DNA from: Acidovorax sp. 107
Lineage (GTDB): Bacteria > Pseudomonadota > Gammaproteobacteria > Burkholderiales > Burkholderiaceae_C
Direction: 5' to 3'
DNA: 64,000 bases
Assembly: GCF_003058055.1 (NCBI RefSeq)
Contig: NZ_QBTZ01000001.1
Location: 3,924,001 to 3,988,000, forward strand
Positions 26,822-36,127 of this stretch are shown here, one piece after another. Every line of letters begins with the position of its first letter. Positions within the stretch are counted from its first letter, which is position 1. The notes beneath the pieces were generated by a model, which was given only the letters and a program-made list of their open reading frames with translations, did no database searches and was not told the DNA's origin. The position numbers and the translations under genes are program-made.

Positions 26822-28752
26822 AAAAGATCCTCATCGCCAATCGCGGCGAAATCGCCCGCCGGGTGATTCACACCGCCCACCGCATGGGCATTGAAACGGT
26901 AGCCGTCTACTCCGACCCCGACGCCAACGCCTTGCATGTGCGCGAAGCCACCCAGGCCGTGGCCTTGGGCGGCGCCGCCAGCGCCGACACCTACCTGCGC
27001 ACCGACAAGCTGCTCGCCGCCGCCCGCGCCACCGGGGCCGATGCCGTGCACCCCGGCTATGGCTTCCTCAGCGAGAACGCCGACTTTGCTCAGGCTGTGT
27101 TGGATGCGGGCCTGACCTGGATCGGCCCGCCGCCCGCCGCCATCCGCTCGCTGGGCAGCAAGGCAGGTGCCAAGGCGCTGGCCCAGGCACACGGCGTGCC
27201 CTGCCTGCCCGGCTATGCGGGCGACGACCAGAGCGACGAGCGCTTTGCCGCCGAGGCCGCGCGCATTGGCACACCCCTCATGGTCAAGGCTGTGGCCGGT
27301 GGGGGAGGGCGCGGCATGCGGCTGGTCACCGACCTGGCGCAGTTGCCCGCTGCGCTGGCGAGTGCCAGGTCCGAGGCGCTGGCAGGCTTTGGCTGTGGCG
27401 ACCTGCTCATCGAACGCGCGCTGCTGCAGCCGCGCCATGTGGAGGTGCAAGTCTTTGCCGACGCCCACGGAGCGTGCATCCACCTGGGCGAGCGCGATTG
27501 CTCGGTGCAGCGCCGCCACCAGAAAATCATTGAAGAGGCACCCAGCCCAGCGGTGGATGCCGCATTGCGCGAACGCATGGGCGCCTGCGCCGTGGCGCTA
27601 GCCCAGGCGGCTGGCTACGTAGGCGCGGGCACGGTGGAGTTTCTGCTGGATGGTGAAGACTTCTACCTGATGGAGATGAACACCCGACTGCAGGTGGAGC
27701 ACCCGGTGACCGAAGCGCTCACGGGGCTGGACCTGGTGGAGTGGCAAATCCGCATGGCGCGCGGCGAGCCGCTGCCGCTCACGCAAGACCAGGTGCATCT
27801 GCAAGGCCACGCTATCGAGGTGCGCCTGTGCGCCGAAGACGCGCATTTCCGCCCCCACACCGGCCGCGTGCTGCAGTTCAGCGCGCCACCAGCCGCCGCG
27901 TTTGAACGGGCTGCGCCCGGCGCGCTGCGCTTTGACCATGCGCTGGAGGAGGGGGCAGAGGTCACGCCTCACTACGACGCCATGCTGGGCAAGCTCATCG
28001 TGCACGCCCCCACGCGGGCCGAGGCCATCGACGCCCTGGTGCGTGCGCTGCACAGCACCCGTGTGCTGGGCCTCCCCACCAACCGCGCGTTTCTGGCGGT
28101 CTGCTTGCAGCACCCCGTGTTTGCCAGCGGCCGGGCGCTGGTGCCGTTCCTGGCGGAGCATGCCCAGGAGTTGCAGCAATTGCTATCAAATAATGAGCTG
28201 TCAGCGCATATTAATTCAGCGCTATCGGCTATTTTTGCTTCCAATCTCGCGTCGGACCTGCCTTGTGCCCTGGCCAGGCCCCTGCGGCTGCGGCACCAGG
28301 GCGAGGTGCACTCCATCGCCGTGCGCGAGTTGGGCGGTGGGCGGCTGCTGGTGGAGCAGGCCGGGGCAGAACCTGTGACTTTGCAACTGCCCCAGCGCGG
28401 CGTGCACTGCGTGGCGGTGGGCCCCCGGCGCTGGCATTGGCAAACCGGCGGCGTGGATGGCTGGGTGGAGGACGCATCGTTGGAGCCCGCCACACAAGCT
28501 GGTGCCACTGGCGGCGCATCCGAGCTGCGCGCCCCCTTCAACGGCAAGGTGGTCGCATTGCCCGTGGCCGCAGGCCAGGCGCTGGCGGCGGGCGACACGG
28601 TGGTGGTCATCGAATCCATGAAGCTCGAACACAGCCTGTCCAGCCCCGCAGCCGCCACGGTGGCTGAGCTGCTGGTGGCCCCCGGCCAGCAGGTATCGCC
28701 CGGCCAGGTGCTGGCTCGCTTTGCACCCGCCACGCAAGGAGTGCCCGCATGA
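26818..28752 (+). CDS. Biotin carboxylase/carrier subunit of acyl-CoA carboxylase (AtuF/LiuD type)
   Basis: A 644-residue alpha subunit. The biotin carboxylase part (1-450) has MKKILIANRGEIARRVI, the ATP-grasp glycine loop GGGGRGMRLV, ERDCSVQRRHQKIIEEAPS and MEMNTRLQVEHPVTE. The C-terminal biotinyl domain has Lys602 in VIESMKLEH, a variant of the usual EAMKM that still holds the Met-Lys target. It carboxylates its own biotin with ATP and bicarbonate and passes CO2 to the partner carboxyltransferase. Residues about 454-475, in the linker after the carboxylase domain, are encoded by an in-frame copy of the dispersed palindromic repeat. The start at 26818 gives the canonical N-terminus. Confidence 0.93.
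   Translation: MKKILIANRGEIARRVIHTAHRMGIETVAVYSDPDANALHVREATQAVALGGAASADTYLRTDKLLAAARATGADAVHPGYGFLSENADFAQAVLDAGLTWIGPPPAAIRSLGSKAGAKALAQAHGVPCLPGYAGDDQSDERFAAEAARIGTPLMVKAVAGGGGRGMRLVTDLAQLPAALASARSEALAGFGCGDLLIERALLQPRHVEVQVFADAHGACIHLGERDCSVQRRHQKIIEEAPSPAVDAALRERMGACAVALAQAAGYVGAGTVEFLLDGEDFYLMEMNTRLQVEHPVTEALTGLDLVEWQIRMARGEPLPLTQDQVHLQGHAIEVRLCAEDAHFRPHTGRVLQFSAPPAAAFERAAPGALRFDHALEEGAEVTPHYDAMLGKLIVHAPTRAEAIDALVRALHSTRVLGLPTNRAFLAVCLQHPVFASGRALVPFLAEHAQELQQLLSNNELSAHINSALSAIFASNLASDLPCALARPLRLRHQGEVHSIAVRELGGGRLLVEQAGAEPVTLQLPQRGVHCVAVGPRRWHWQTGGVDGWVEDASLEPATQAGATGGASELRAPFNGKVVALPVAAGQALAAGDTVVVIESMKLEHSLSSPAAATVAELLVAPGQQVSPGQVLARFAPATQGVPA
28179..28241. repeat. Dispersed palindromic repeat inside the biotin carboxylase gene
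   Basis: The segment runs from TTGCTATCAAATAATGAGCT through CAGCGC and TCAGCGCTATCGGCTATTTT. It has the GCTAT ends and paired AGCGC/GCGCT arms of the family and is strikingly AT-rich inside a GC-rich gene. It adds about 21 codons in frame with no stop. Confidence 0.75.
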
Positions 28753-29921
28753 CCGCCGGATCCGATGCAAGTGCTGTGAGCGACGAAGACCGAGCCGCCC
28801 TCGCCGACACCGTCACCCGCTTTGCCCGCGCCGAAATCGCACCGCATGTGGACGCGTGGGACGCAGCGGGCGAATTCCCCCGCAGCCTGTACCGCCGCGC
28901 GGCCGACCTGGGCCTGCTGGGCCTGGGCTACCCCGAGCATTACGGTGGCACGCCCGCCACCTACCAGCTGCGCCTGCCGCTGTGGCGCGCGCTCAGCCGC
29001 CATGGCGCCAGTGGCGGTGTGCTGGCCAGCCTGCTGTCGCACAACATCGGCCTGCCGCCCGTTCTGGCGCATGGCAGCGACGCCGTGCGTGCCGAGGTCA
29101 TCCCGCCCGTGCTGGCAGGTGAGCAGATTGCCGCGCTGGCGATCACCGAGCCCGGTGGCGGGTCCGACGTGGCGCAGCTCAGGACCACTGCACGGCGCGA
29201 GGGCGATGACTACATCGTGAACGGCGAAAAGGTGTTCATCACCTCCGGCATGCGCGCGGACTGGATCACCGTGGCGGTGAGGACCGTGGAGGCCGGAAGC
29301 AAGGGCAGCGCAGGCATCTCCATGCTGCTCATCCCCGGCCACAGCGCGGGCCTGTCGCGCAGCAAGCTCGACAAGATGGGTTGGCTCTGCTCCGACACGG
29401 CCCATCTGCGCTTTGACAATGTGCGCGTGCCTGCCCGCTACCTGCTGGGCGAAGAGGGTGCGGGCTTTCGCATCATCATGGCCAACTTCAACGGCGAGCG
29501 CTTTGGCCTCGCCGCGTCGGCCCTGGGCTTCGCCGAGGCCTGCTACGACGAGGCCCTGGCCTGGGCCCGCCAGCGCAAGACCTTTGGCGCCGCGCTGGTG
29601 GAGCACCAGGTCATCCGCCACAAGCTGGTGGACATGCAGATGCGCATCCAGTCCACCGCCGCGTGGTGCGAATCCGTGGCCGCGCAGGCCGACGCTGGGC
29701 GCACCGGACCCGATTGGGTGGCGCAGGTCTGCCTGCTCAAAAACCACGCCACCCAAACCATGCAGTTCTGCGCCGATCAGGCCGTGCAGATATTGGGCGG
29801 CATGGGCTACATGCGCGGCACCGTCAGCGAGCGCATCTACCGCGAGGTCAAGGTCATGATGATCGGCGGCGGTGCGGAAGAAATCATGAAAGACCTGGCT
29901 GCGCGTCAGCTAGGCATCTGA
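28749..29921 (+). CDS. Second acyl-CoA dehydrogenase of the atu-like operon
   Basis: A 390-residue acyl-CoA dehydrogenase with ALAITEPGGGSDVAQLRTTA, NGEKVFITSGMRADW and a C-terminal ILGGMGYMRGTVSERIYRE. It differs clearly from the dehydrogenase at 24719, so the operon has two enzymes, probably for different intermediates: for example the primary acyl-CoA and a product of later cycles. Its ATG overlaps the biotin carboxylase stop by four bases. I recall no second dehydrogenase in the standard atuA-H set. Confidence 0.9.
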   Translation: MTAGSDASAVSDEDRAALADTVTRFARAEIAPHVDAWDAAGEFPRSLYRRAADLGLLGLGYPEHYGGTPATYQLRLPLWRALSRHGASGGVLASLLSHNIGLPPVLAHGSDAVRAEVIPPVLAGEQIAALAITEPGGGSDVAQLRTTARREGDDYIVNGEKVFITSGMRADWITVAVRTVEAGSKGSAGISMLLIPGHSAGLSRSKLDKMGWLCSDTAHLRFDNVRVPARYLLGEEGAGFRIIMANFNGERFGLAASALGFAEACYDEALAWARQRKTFGAALVEHQVIRHKLVDMQMRIQSTAAWCESVAAQADAGRTGPDWVAQVCLLKNHATQTMQFCADQAVQILGGMGYMRGTVSERIYREVKVMMIGGGAEEIMKDLAARQLGI

Positions 29922-29943
29922 GGAATTGAAGGAGACAGGCCCC

Positions 29944-30840
29944 ATGCACAGCACCGACCACGGCAACAAAGCCATCATCACCTGCGCCATCACCGGCGTG
30001 CTGACCGACCCCGGCCAGCACCACGTGCCCGTCACGCCCGAGCAACTGGCCAAAGAAGCCCGCCGCGCCTACGACGCAGGCTCCGCCGTCGTCCACGTGC
30101 ACTTTCGCAACCAGGAGCCCGGCAAGGGCCACCTGCCCAGCTGGGACCCGCAGGTGGCGCGCGACTGCGTGCAAGCCATGCGCGAGGCCTGCCCGGGTTT
30201 GATCATCAACCAGACCACCGGCGTGGTCGGCCCCCACTACCAAGGCCCGCTCGACTGCCTGCGCGCCACCCGCCCCGAGATGGCCGCATGCAACGCCGGA
30301 TCGCTCAACTACCTGAAGGTGCGCAGCAACGGCACCTGGGCCTGGTCGCCCATGCTGTTCGACAACCAGCCCGCCAAGGTCAAGGACTTCATCGACGTGA
30401 TGCTGGAGACCGGCACGCTGCCCGAGTTCGAATGCTTTGACGTGGGCATCGTGCGCTGCGTGGAGATGTATGTGCAGACCGGCATGTACACCGAGCGCCT
30501 GCCCGAATACAACTTTGTGATGGGCGTCGAGTCCGGCATGCCTGCGGACCCGGACCTACTGCCCATCTTGCTCAAGCTGAAAATCAAAGACGCCCCCTGG
30601 CAAGCCACCGTCATCGGCCGCAGCGAGATCTGGCCCGTGCACCAGCGCGTGGCCGAGCTGGGCGGGCACCTGCGCACGGGACTGGAGGACACGTTCTATC
30701 TGCCGGACGGGACCAAGGCGGATTCGAATGGGCCGTTGATTGAGCAGCTCGCAAAGTACGCGCGCAATGCGGGGCGGGACGTGGCTTCGCCGCAGGAGGC
30801 GCGGGGGGTGTTGGGGTTAACGGGTGCGTGCACGGCGTAA
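29944..30840 (+). CDS. Beta-keto acid cleavage enzyme (BKACE, DUF849)
   Basis: A 298-residue TIM-barrel enzyme of the 3-keto-5-aminohexanoate cleavage family. The zinc ligands are the two His of VVHVHFR (about residue 47) and the Glu of RTGLEDTFY near residue 230. ITCAITG near the N-terminus is at the substrate-binding position, and NQTTGVVG follows. BKACE enzymes transfer the terminal unit of a beta-keto acid to acetyl-CoA, giving acetoacetate and a new acyl-CoA. The ATG at 29944 has a GAAGGAGACAGG ribosome binding site. As last gene of the carboxylase operon it may replace the HMG-CoA-lyase-type cleavage of the classic pathways; that is inference. Confidence 0.88.
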   Translation: MHSTDHGNKAIITCAITGVLTDPGQHHVPVTPEQLAKEARRAYDAGSAVVHVHFRNQEPGKGHLPSWDPQVARDCVQAMREACPGLIINQTTGVVGPHYQGPLDCLRATRPEMAACNAGSLNYLKVRSNGTWAWSPMLFDNQPAKVKDFIDVMLETGTLPEFECFDVGIVRCVEMYVQTGMYTERLPEYNFVMGVESGMPADPDLLPILLKLKIKDAPWQATVIGRSEIWPVHQRVAELGGHLRTGLEDTFYLPDGTKADSNGPLIEQLAKYARNAGRDVASPQEARGVLGLTGACTA

Positions 30841-30869
30841 CCGTGGCAGGTTGCTCGTTCAATCGAGTC

Positions 30870-30916
30870 GTGATCCTTGCAAATTGATCATACGATGATC
30901 AGTTTGCAAGGATCAC
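30870..30916. terminator. Long near-perfect palindrome between convergent genes
   Basis: Two 22-bp arms with one mismatch (a G-U pair in RNA) flank a 3-base loop, ACG. The left arm begins GTGATCCTTGCAAA and the right arm ends TTTGCAAGGATCAC. It follows the BKACE gene by 29 bases and faces the end of the minus-strand gene at 31018. A bidirectional terminator is plausible, but no T tract adjoins it, and its length is unusual for one. Confidence 0.6.
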
Positions 30917-31017
30917 GCATTGGGCCTTTTGTTTTGCGCGACGGCCCGTTTAGCGTACGACAGCGCAGCACGCCGACTCATGTCAAGTGCGCTACTGCAG
31001 CAGCGGTCTACGCTGCG

Positions 31018-32046
31018 CTAATCTGATTTGGAGCGCGTGATATTTGACGGCATGGGGGGGAACTTCAGCTGGAACCTTGCGTTATCGAGTCGGATGCTGC
31101 GCGGATAGGCATTTAGGTAGTACCGGCAGATAACCAAGGCAGCGCGATAAATGCTCATAACCATCGATAGAGATGGAGTTGAGATTTCCCCGTAGCGGTA
31201 GCCAATGGCATCCGCACCTGAAGGCATTGTTTCCAGAGCGACAGTGACGTCTTGTGGAGTTTGGTCAGCTGCTGCCAGCATTGCCAACTTTCGAACATCA
31301 TGTTTGTTCGGGACATCGACAGTTTGGGCTTGATGGAGGTAGCACTTCACGGCTTGTTCTGCGGCGAAGTTCGTATCCCATACAGCAGTGGAGAGATTGT
31401 GCCTTTCATTGCTCAAAATGTTCTGGGCGGCTCGTTCCAAATACTGCAATACCAGGCTTCCGTGGCGCATCGAAAGCGGATGGTCCTTTGAAATTGAGAG
31501 GACTCCAATCGAACAGCGCCGAATGTTTGCAACCGTCTCCGTAACCTCAGCAGAAATCTCCTTTGCCTGGGCCTCTGTCAACAGCGAAAGCGTTGGGGGT
31601 CGGACAAGCCAACTGAGTGGCTCCTCGTGAGGAAGGACGTCACTTGCAAACGTGAACCAGCGGGTATTGTCTTCTGCCAAGGGCGAGAAAAAAGATAGCG
31701 GTATTTCTAGCGCCGTAGGCGTGTTTCGAATCAATAGAGCTGCCGTATGTGTTTTCTTTGGTTGCGCGCTTATCGCATCACCATAGAGGCGCTCGTACCA
31801 TTCGATTACGAGCGACAGCAGCACTCCAAACCATCCCTTCACCAAAAATCCATCGGTGGACTCTCCGTCTACGCTCACTATGCAACGCTCTACGACGAAA
31901 GACGCGGCTCGCATGGGGCGCTGTGACAGTGGTGTACCTTGAGTTGCGAGGAACTCGTCAATCCCGGGTAGCAAATCGGCGAGAAATTCATCAAGGCTGT
32001 TGGGGGCGTCTCTTGGGTTTTGGTCTTCGGTCAGTCCTTCACCCAT
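31018..32046 (-). CDS. Unknown protein with C-terminal HEPN-like helical region
   Basis: A 342-residue protein I do not recognise. It is visibly less GC-rich than its neighbours, suggesting acquisition. No signal peptide or membrane segment is evident. The segment AAEQAVKCYLHQAQTVD followed by NKHDVRKLAML (about residues 230-265) resembles HEPN domains, helical proteins often tied to RNA cleavage, toxin systems or stress sensing. I see no clear R-x4-6-H RNase motif, so a nuclease function is not supported. The small ORF upstream overlaps its start by 16 bases. It sits between two converging catabolic operons, beside a long palindrome. Confidence 0.7.
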   Translation of the reverse strand: MGEGLTEDQNPRDAPNSLDEFLADLLPGIDEFLATQGTPLSQRPMRAASFVVERCIVSVDGESTDGFLVKGWFGVLLSLVIEWYERLYGDAISAQPKKTHTAALLIRNTPTALEIPLSFFSPLAEDNTRWFTFASDVLPHEEPLSWLVRPPTLSLLTEAQAKEISAEVTETVANIRRCSIGVLSISKDHPLSMRHGSLVLQYLERAAQNILSNERHNLSTAVWDTNFAAEQAVKCYLHQAQTVDVPNKHDVRKLAMLAAADQTPQDVTVALETMPSGADAIGYRYGEISTPSLSMVMSIYRAALVICRYYLNAYPRSIRLDNARFQLKFPPMPSNITRSKSD

Positions 32047-32186
32047 GCTTTTTGTGTCCTTTCCAATGTTTTAACGCGTTGTGAGACGGATGTAAGAAAT
32101 CCTAAAACTTCCCTGAGGCCGTCAGAAAACGGATGCTTGACAAGGTTGAGATCGATTGTGTCTAGGTAGTCGGATTCAAAGTGCAT
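32031..32186 (-). CDS. Possible small protein coupled to the HEPN-like gene
   Basis: A possible 51-residue protein starting MHFESDYLDTIDLNLVKHPF; a further upstream ATG at 32219 would make 62 residues. It shares the AT-richer composition of the next gene and its 3' end overlaps that gene's start by 16 bases, as in many small-protein/large-protein pairs. Both candidate starts lie inside the 3' end of the FadJ-type gene. No family is recognised, and it may be a chance ORF. Confidence 0.35.
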   Translation of the reverse strand: MHFESDYLDTIDLNLVKHPFSDGLREVLGFLTSVSQRVKTLERTQKAWVKD

Positions 32187-34365
32187 TCTGTTCAAAGTAC
32201 GCAGGTTGAAATTCTTCAATGCTCTCGCGCACCCTCGTTTCTGTCACGAAACCAGCGCCATACCTTCTCGCTAACTCATCAGCACGCTGAAGGAATGTCT
32301 CGATCCCCGTCCCATATATGAACTGCATCGCCCCCCCAGTCCACGCCGGAAACCCAATCCCAAAAATCGACCCGATGTTCGCGTCATGCACGCTGGTCAG
32401 CACGCCCTCGGCCAGGCAGCGCGCGGTCTCGATGGCCTGGCGGTAGAGCAGGCGGTCCTGGATCTCCTGGACGCTCCATTCCACGCCGGGTTTCTCGAAC
32501 AAGCCCTTCAACTCCGGCCACAGGTGCTTCTTCGCGCCTGCGGGGTAGTCGTAAAAGCCGCCGCCGCCCGCGCGGCCGGGGCGCTTCAGTTCCTTGACCA
32601 TGCGCTCCACCAGCAGCTCGCCGGGCGTGGCGGTGTAGGTCTTGCCTTCGGCGGCGAAGTCGGCACGGGTCTGGTCCAGCACATGCACGCTCAGGGTCAG
32701 TGCGGTTTCGTCCAGCACAGCCAGCGGGCCCACAGGCAGGCCGGCCTGCATAGCGGCGTTTTCAATCGCGGCGGCGGGGATGCCTTCGCCCAGCATGGCG
32801 GCGCCTTCCATCACGAAGGTGCCGAAGGTGCGGCTGGTGTAGAAGCCGCGTGAGTCGTTGACCACGATGGGCACCTTGCCCAGCGCCTGAACGTAGTCGA
32901 AGGCGCGGGCCACGGTTTCGTTATCCGTCTGTTTGCCGCGGATGATCTCCACCAGCTTCATCTTGTCCACGGGGCTGAAGAAGTGGATGCCGACAAACTT
33001 CTCGGGCTTGCTGCTGGCGGTGGCCAGGCCGCTGATGGGCAGGGTGGAGGTGTTGCTGGCAAAGAAGCCGCCGGGTGCCAATTGCGGCTCGGCCTCGCGC
33101 GTGACCTGGGCTTTGAGGTCGCGGCTTTCGAACACGGCTTCGATGATGAGGTCGCAGCCCGCCAGGTCGGCCGCGCTGGCGGTGGGCGTGATGCGGGCCA
33201 GCAGCGCCTGCTGCGCTTCGGCGGTCATGCGGCCCTTGTCCACGCGGGCCTGGGTGAGCTTGGCGCTGTAGGCCTTGCCGGCCTCGGCCTTTTCCGTGCT
33301 CACGTCCTTGAGCACGGTGGCAATGCCCCGGCTGGCCTGGGCCCAGGCGATGCCCGCGCCCATCATGCCCGCGCCCAGGATGCCGACCTTTTGTGGCTTG
33401 TAGCGTGGGGCCGAGCCCGGGCGCGATTTGCCGCTCTTGATCGCGTTCATGTCGAAGAAGAACGTGTTGATCATGTTGCGCGCCACGGGGCCGGTCATCA
33501 GGCGGGCGAGGTAGCGGCTTTCGATGCGCAGGGCGGTGTCAAAGTCCACCATCGCGCCTTCGACCATGGCGGCCAGCGCGGCCTCGGGCGCGGGGTAGCG
33601 GCCGCGCGTGGTCTTCTTGAGCATGGCGGGTGCGACGGTGAGGGCGCCTGCGATCTTGGGGTTGGCGGGCGCGCCACCGGGCATCTTGTAGTTCTTGTCG
33701 TCCCACGGCTGCACCGCGTGCGGGTGGCTGGCGATGTGGGCCAGCGCGGCGGGCAGCAGTTGCTCGCGCGTGGCGACCAGCTCGTGCACCAGTTGCAGCT
33801 CCAGTGCTTCGGCGGGGTTGAAGAGCTTGCCTTCCAAGATGTAGGGCTGCGCGCCCATCAGGCCCAGCAGGCGCGTCATCTTGGTCACGCCAGTGGCACC
33901 GGGCATCAGGCCCAGCGTGACCTCGGGCAGGCCGAACTGGATCTTGGGGTCGGCCACGGCGATACGGTAGTGGGCGACCAGGGCCACCTCCCATCCGCCA
34001 CCCAGCGCCGCGCCGTTGAGGCAGGCCACCACGGGGATGCCCAGGGTTTCGAGCGTGCGGAAGTGCTTTTTCATGCGCTCGATCTCGCCAAACGCGTTGG
34101 GTGCATCGGCGGGTGTGAGGCGCATGGTGGCCTTGAGGTCGGCGCCCGCAAAGAAGCTGGTCTTGGCGGATGCCAGCACGATGCCTTTGAGCGCAGCGCC
34201 CAGGCGTTCGCGGTCGCCCAGCACCTGGGCCGTGACCTCGCCCAGCTCTTGCTGCCACTGGCGGCACATGGTGTTGACGGGGGAGTTGCTTTCGTCAAAG
34301 GTGATGACGGCAACTTCGCCGTCGGTGCCCTGGGCGGGGATGAGTTCGTAGCGGATGGTTTGCAT
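32176..34365 (-). CDS. FadB/FadJ-type enoyl-CoA hydratase/3-hydroxyacyl-CoA dehydrogenase
   Basis: A 729-residue bifunctional enzyme with the hydratase first: FFAGADLKATMRL and NGAALGGGWEVALVAHYRIA near residues 80-130. The NAD-binding dehydrogenase follows: KVGILGAGMMGAGIAWAQA, then ASNTSTLPISGLA and GIHFFSPVDKMKLVEIIRG. This is the FadB/FadJ order, opposite to the FadN-type enzyme at 13281. I start at the ATG at 34365 (MQTIRYELIPAQ), with GGAGACAACA just upstream; the frame runs further without homology. It lies 23 bases downstream of the thiolase, forming the usual two-gene multienzyme unit. Confidence 0.95.
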   Translation of the reverse strand: MQTIRYELIPAQGTDGEVAVITFDESNSPVNTMCRQWQQELGEVTAQVLGDRERLGAALKGIVLASAKTSFFAGADLKATMRLTPADAPNAFGEIERMKKHFRTLETLGIPVVACLNGAALGGGWEVALVAHYRIAVADPKIQFGLPEVTLGLMPGATGVTKMTRLLGLMGAQPYILEGKLFNPAEALELQLVHELVATREQLLPAALAHIASHPHAVQPWDDKNYKMPGGAPANPKIAGALTVAPAMLKKTTRGRYPAPEAALAAMVEGAMVDFDTALRIESRYLARLMTGPVARNMINTFFFDMNAIKSGKSRPGSAPRYKPQKVGILGAGMMGAGIAWAQASRGIATVLKDVSTEKAEAGKAYSAKLTQARVDKGRMTAEAQQALLARITPTASAADLAGCDLIIEAVFESRDLKAQVTREAEPQLAPGGFFASNTSTLPISGLATASSKPEKFVGIHFFSPVDKMKLVEIIRGKQTDNETVARAFDYVQALGKVPIVVNDSRGFYTSRTFGTFVMEGAAMLGEGIPAAAIENAAMQAGLPVGPLAVLDETALTLSVHVLDQTRADFAAEGKTYTATPGELLVERMVKELKRPGRAGGGGFYDYPAGAKKHLWPELKGLFEKPGVEWSVQEIQDRLLYRQAIETARCLAEGVLTSVHDANIGSIFGIGFPAWTGGAMQFIYGTGIETFLQRADELARRYGAGFVTETRVRESIEEFQPAYFEQNAL

Positions 34366-34388
34366 GTTGTTGTCTCCTTCCCAGTCAA

Positions 34389-35594
<1,206 letters not shown>

Positions 35595-35740
35595 GAATGG
35601 TCTCCGGTGGTTTCTCTAAACTTCAAACAGGTATCGTGATGAGGCAGCTGGGCTGGCCCACGCCGCTACAAGGTGCTTTCTGACGCGGGTGCAGTGGTTT
35701 TTGCACTATCTTTCGGCGGTTGCTATCTACATTTCTGGCT

Positions 35741-36043
35741 ATGGAACGAAATACATCCCCTGCATTGCAGCGCATCGCGCGCAGCGCCATCGAATACGAC
35801 GACACGCGCGACGGGTTTGCGCTGGAGCACCATGTGGTTCTCGCCGCATCCAGCGCGCTGGCGGTGGCGGCCTTCATGGCGCCCAGCCGCAGCTCGGCGG
35901 CCATACGCGGCATTGGCGCAGGCTTGCTGCTGATGCGCGCGCTGAGCGGCAGCCAGGGTGTGCGCTCCTGGCTGAATGTGACCGATCGCCGCCCCGGTGC
36001 ACCCCTCAGTCCTGAGGAAGCGCGCGCCGCCTGGTATCTGTAA
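35741..36043 (+). CDS. Small hypothetical protein with hydrophobic segment
   Basis: A 100-residue protein of unknown function starting MERNTSPALQRIARSAIEYD. Residues about 30-70 are hydrophobic (VVLAASSALAVAAFMA, then a GIGAGLLLMRAL stretch), consistent with one or two membrane segments. The C-terminus is LSPEEARAAWYL. It is alone on the plus strand between two minus-strand genes. No ribosome binding site is strong, and an opposite-strand ORF covers the same region; composition favours the plus frame. Confidence 0.5.
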   Translation: MERNTSPALQRIARSAIEYDDTRDGFALEHHVVLAASSALAVAAFMAPSRSSAAIRGIGAGLLLMRALSGSQGVRSWLNVTDRRPGAPLSPEEARAAWYL

Positions 36044-36127
36044 CGGCATTCGGCGCCCACTGGCACGTTGTGAAGGGCGTTGTGCTGGGCGTCGTGCACT
36101 GCGTGGCTCATGGCGCGGTGCATGCGG

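Noticed and set aside
31018..32046. HEPN ribonuclease function for the unknown gene
   Set aside because: No R-x4-6-H motif could be found at the expected place, so only a structural resemblance is claimed.
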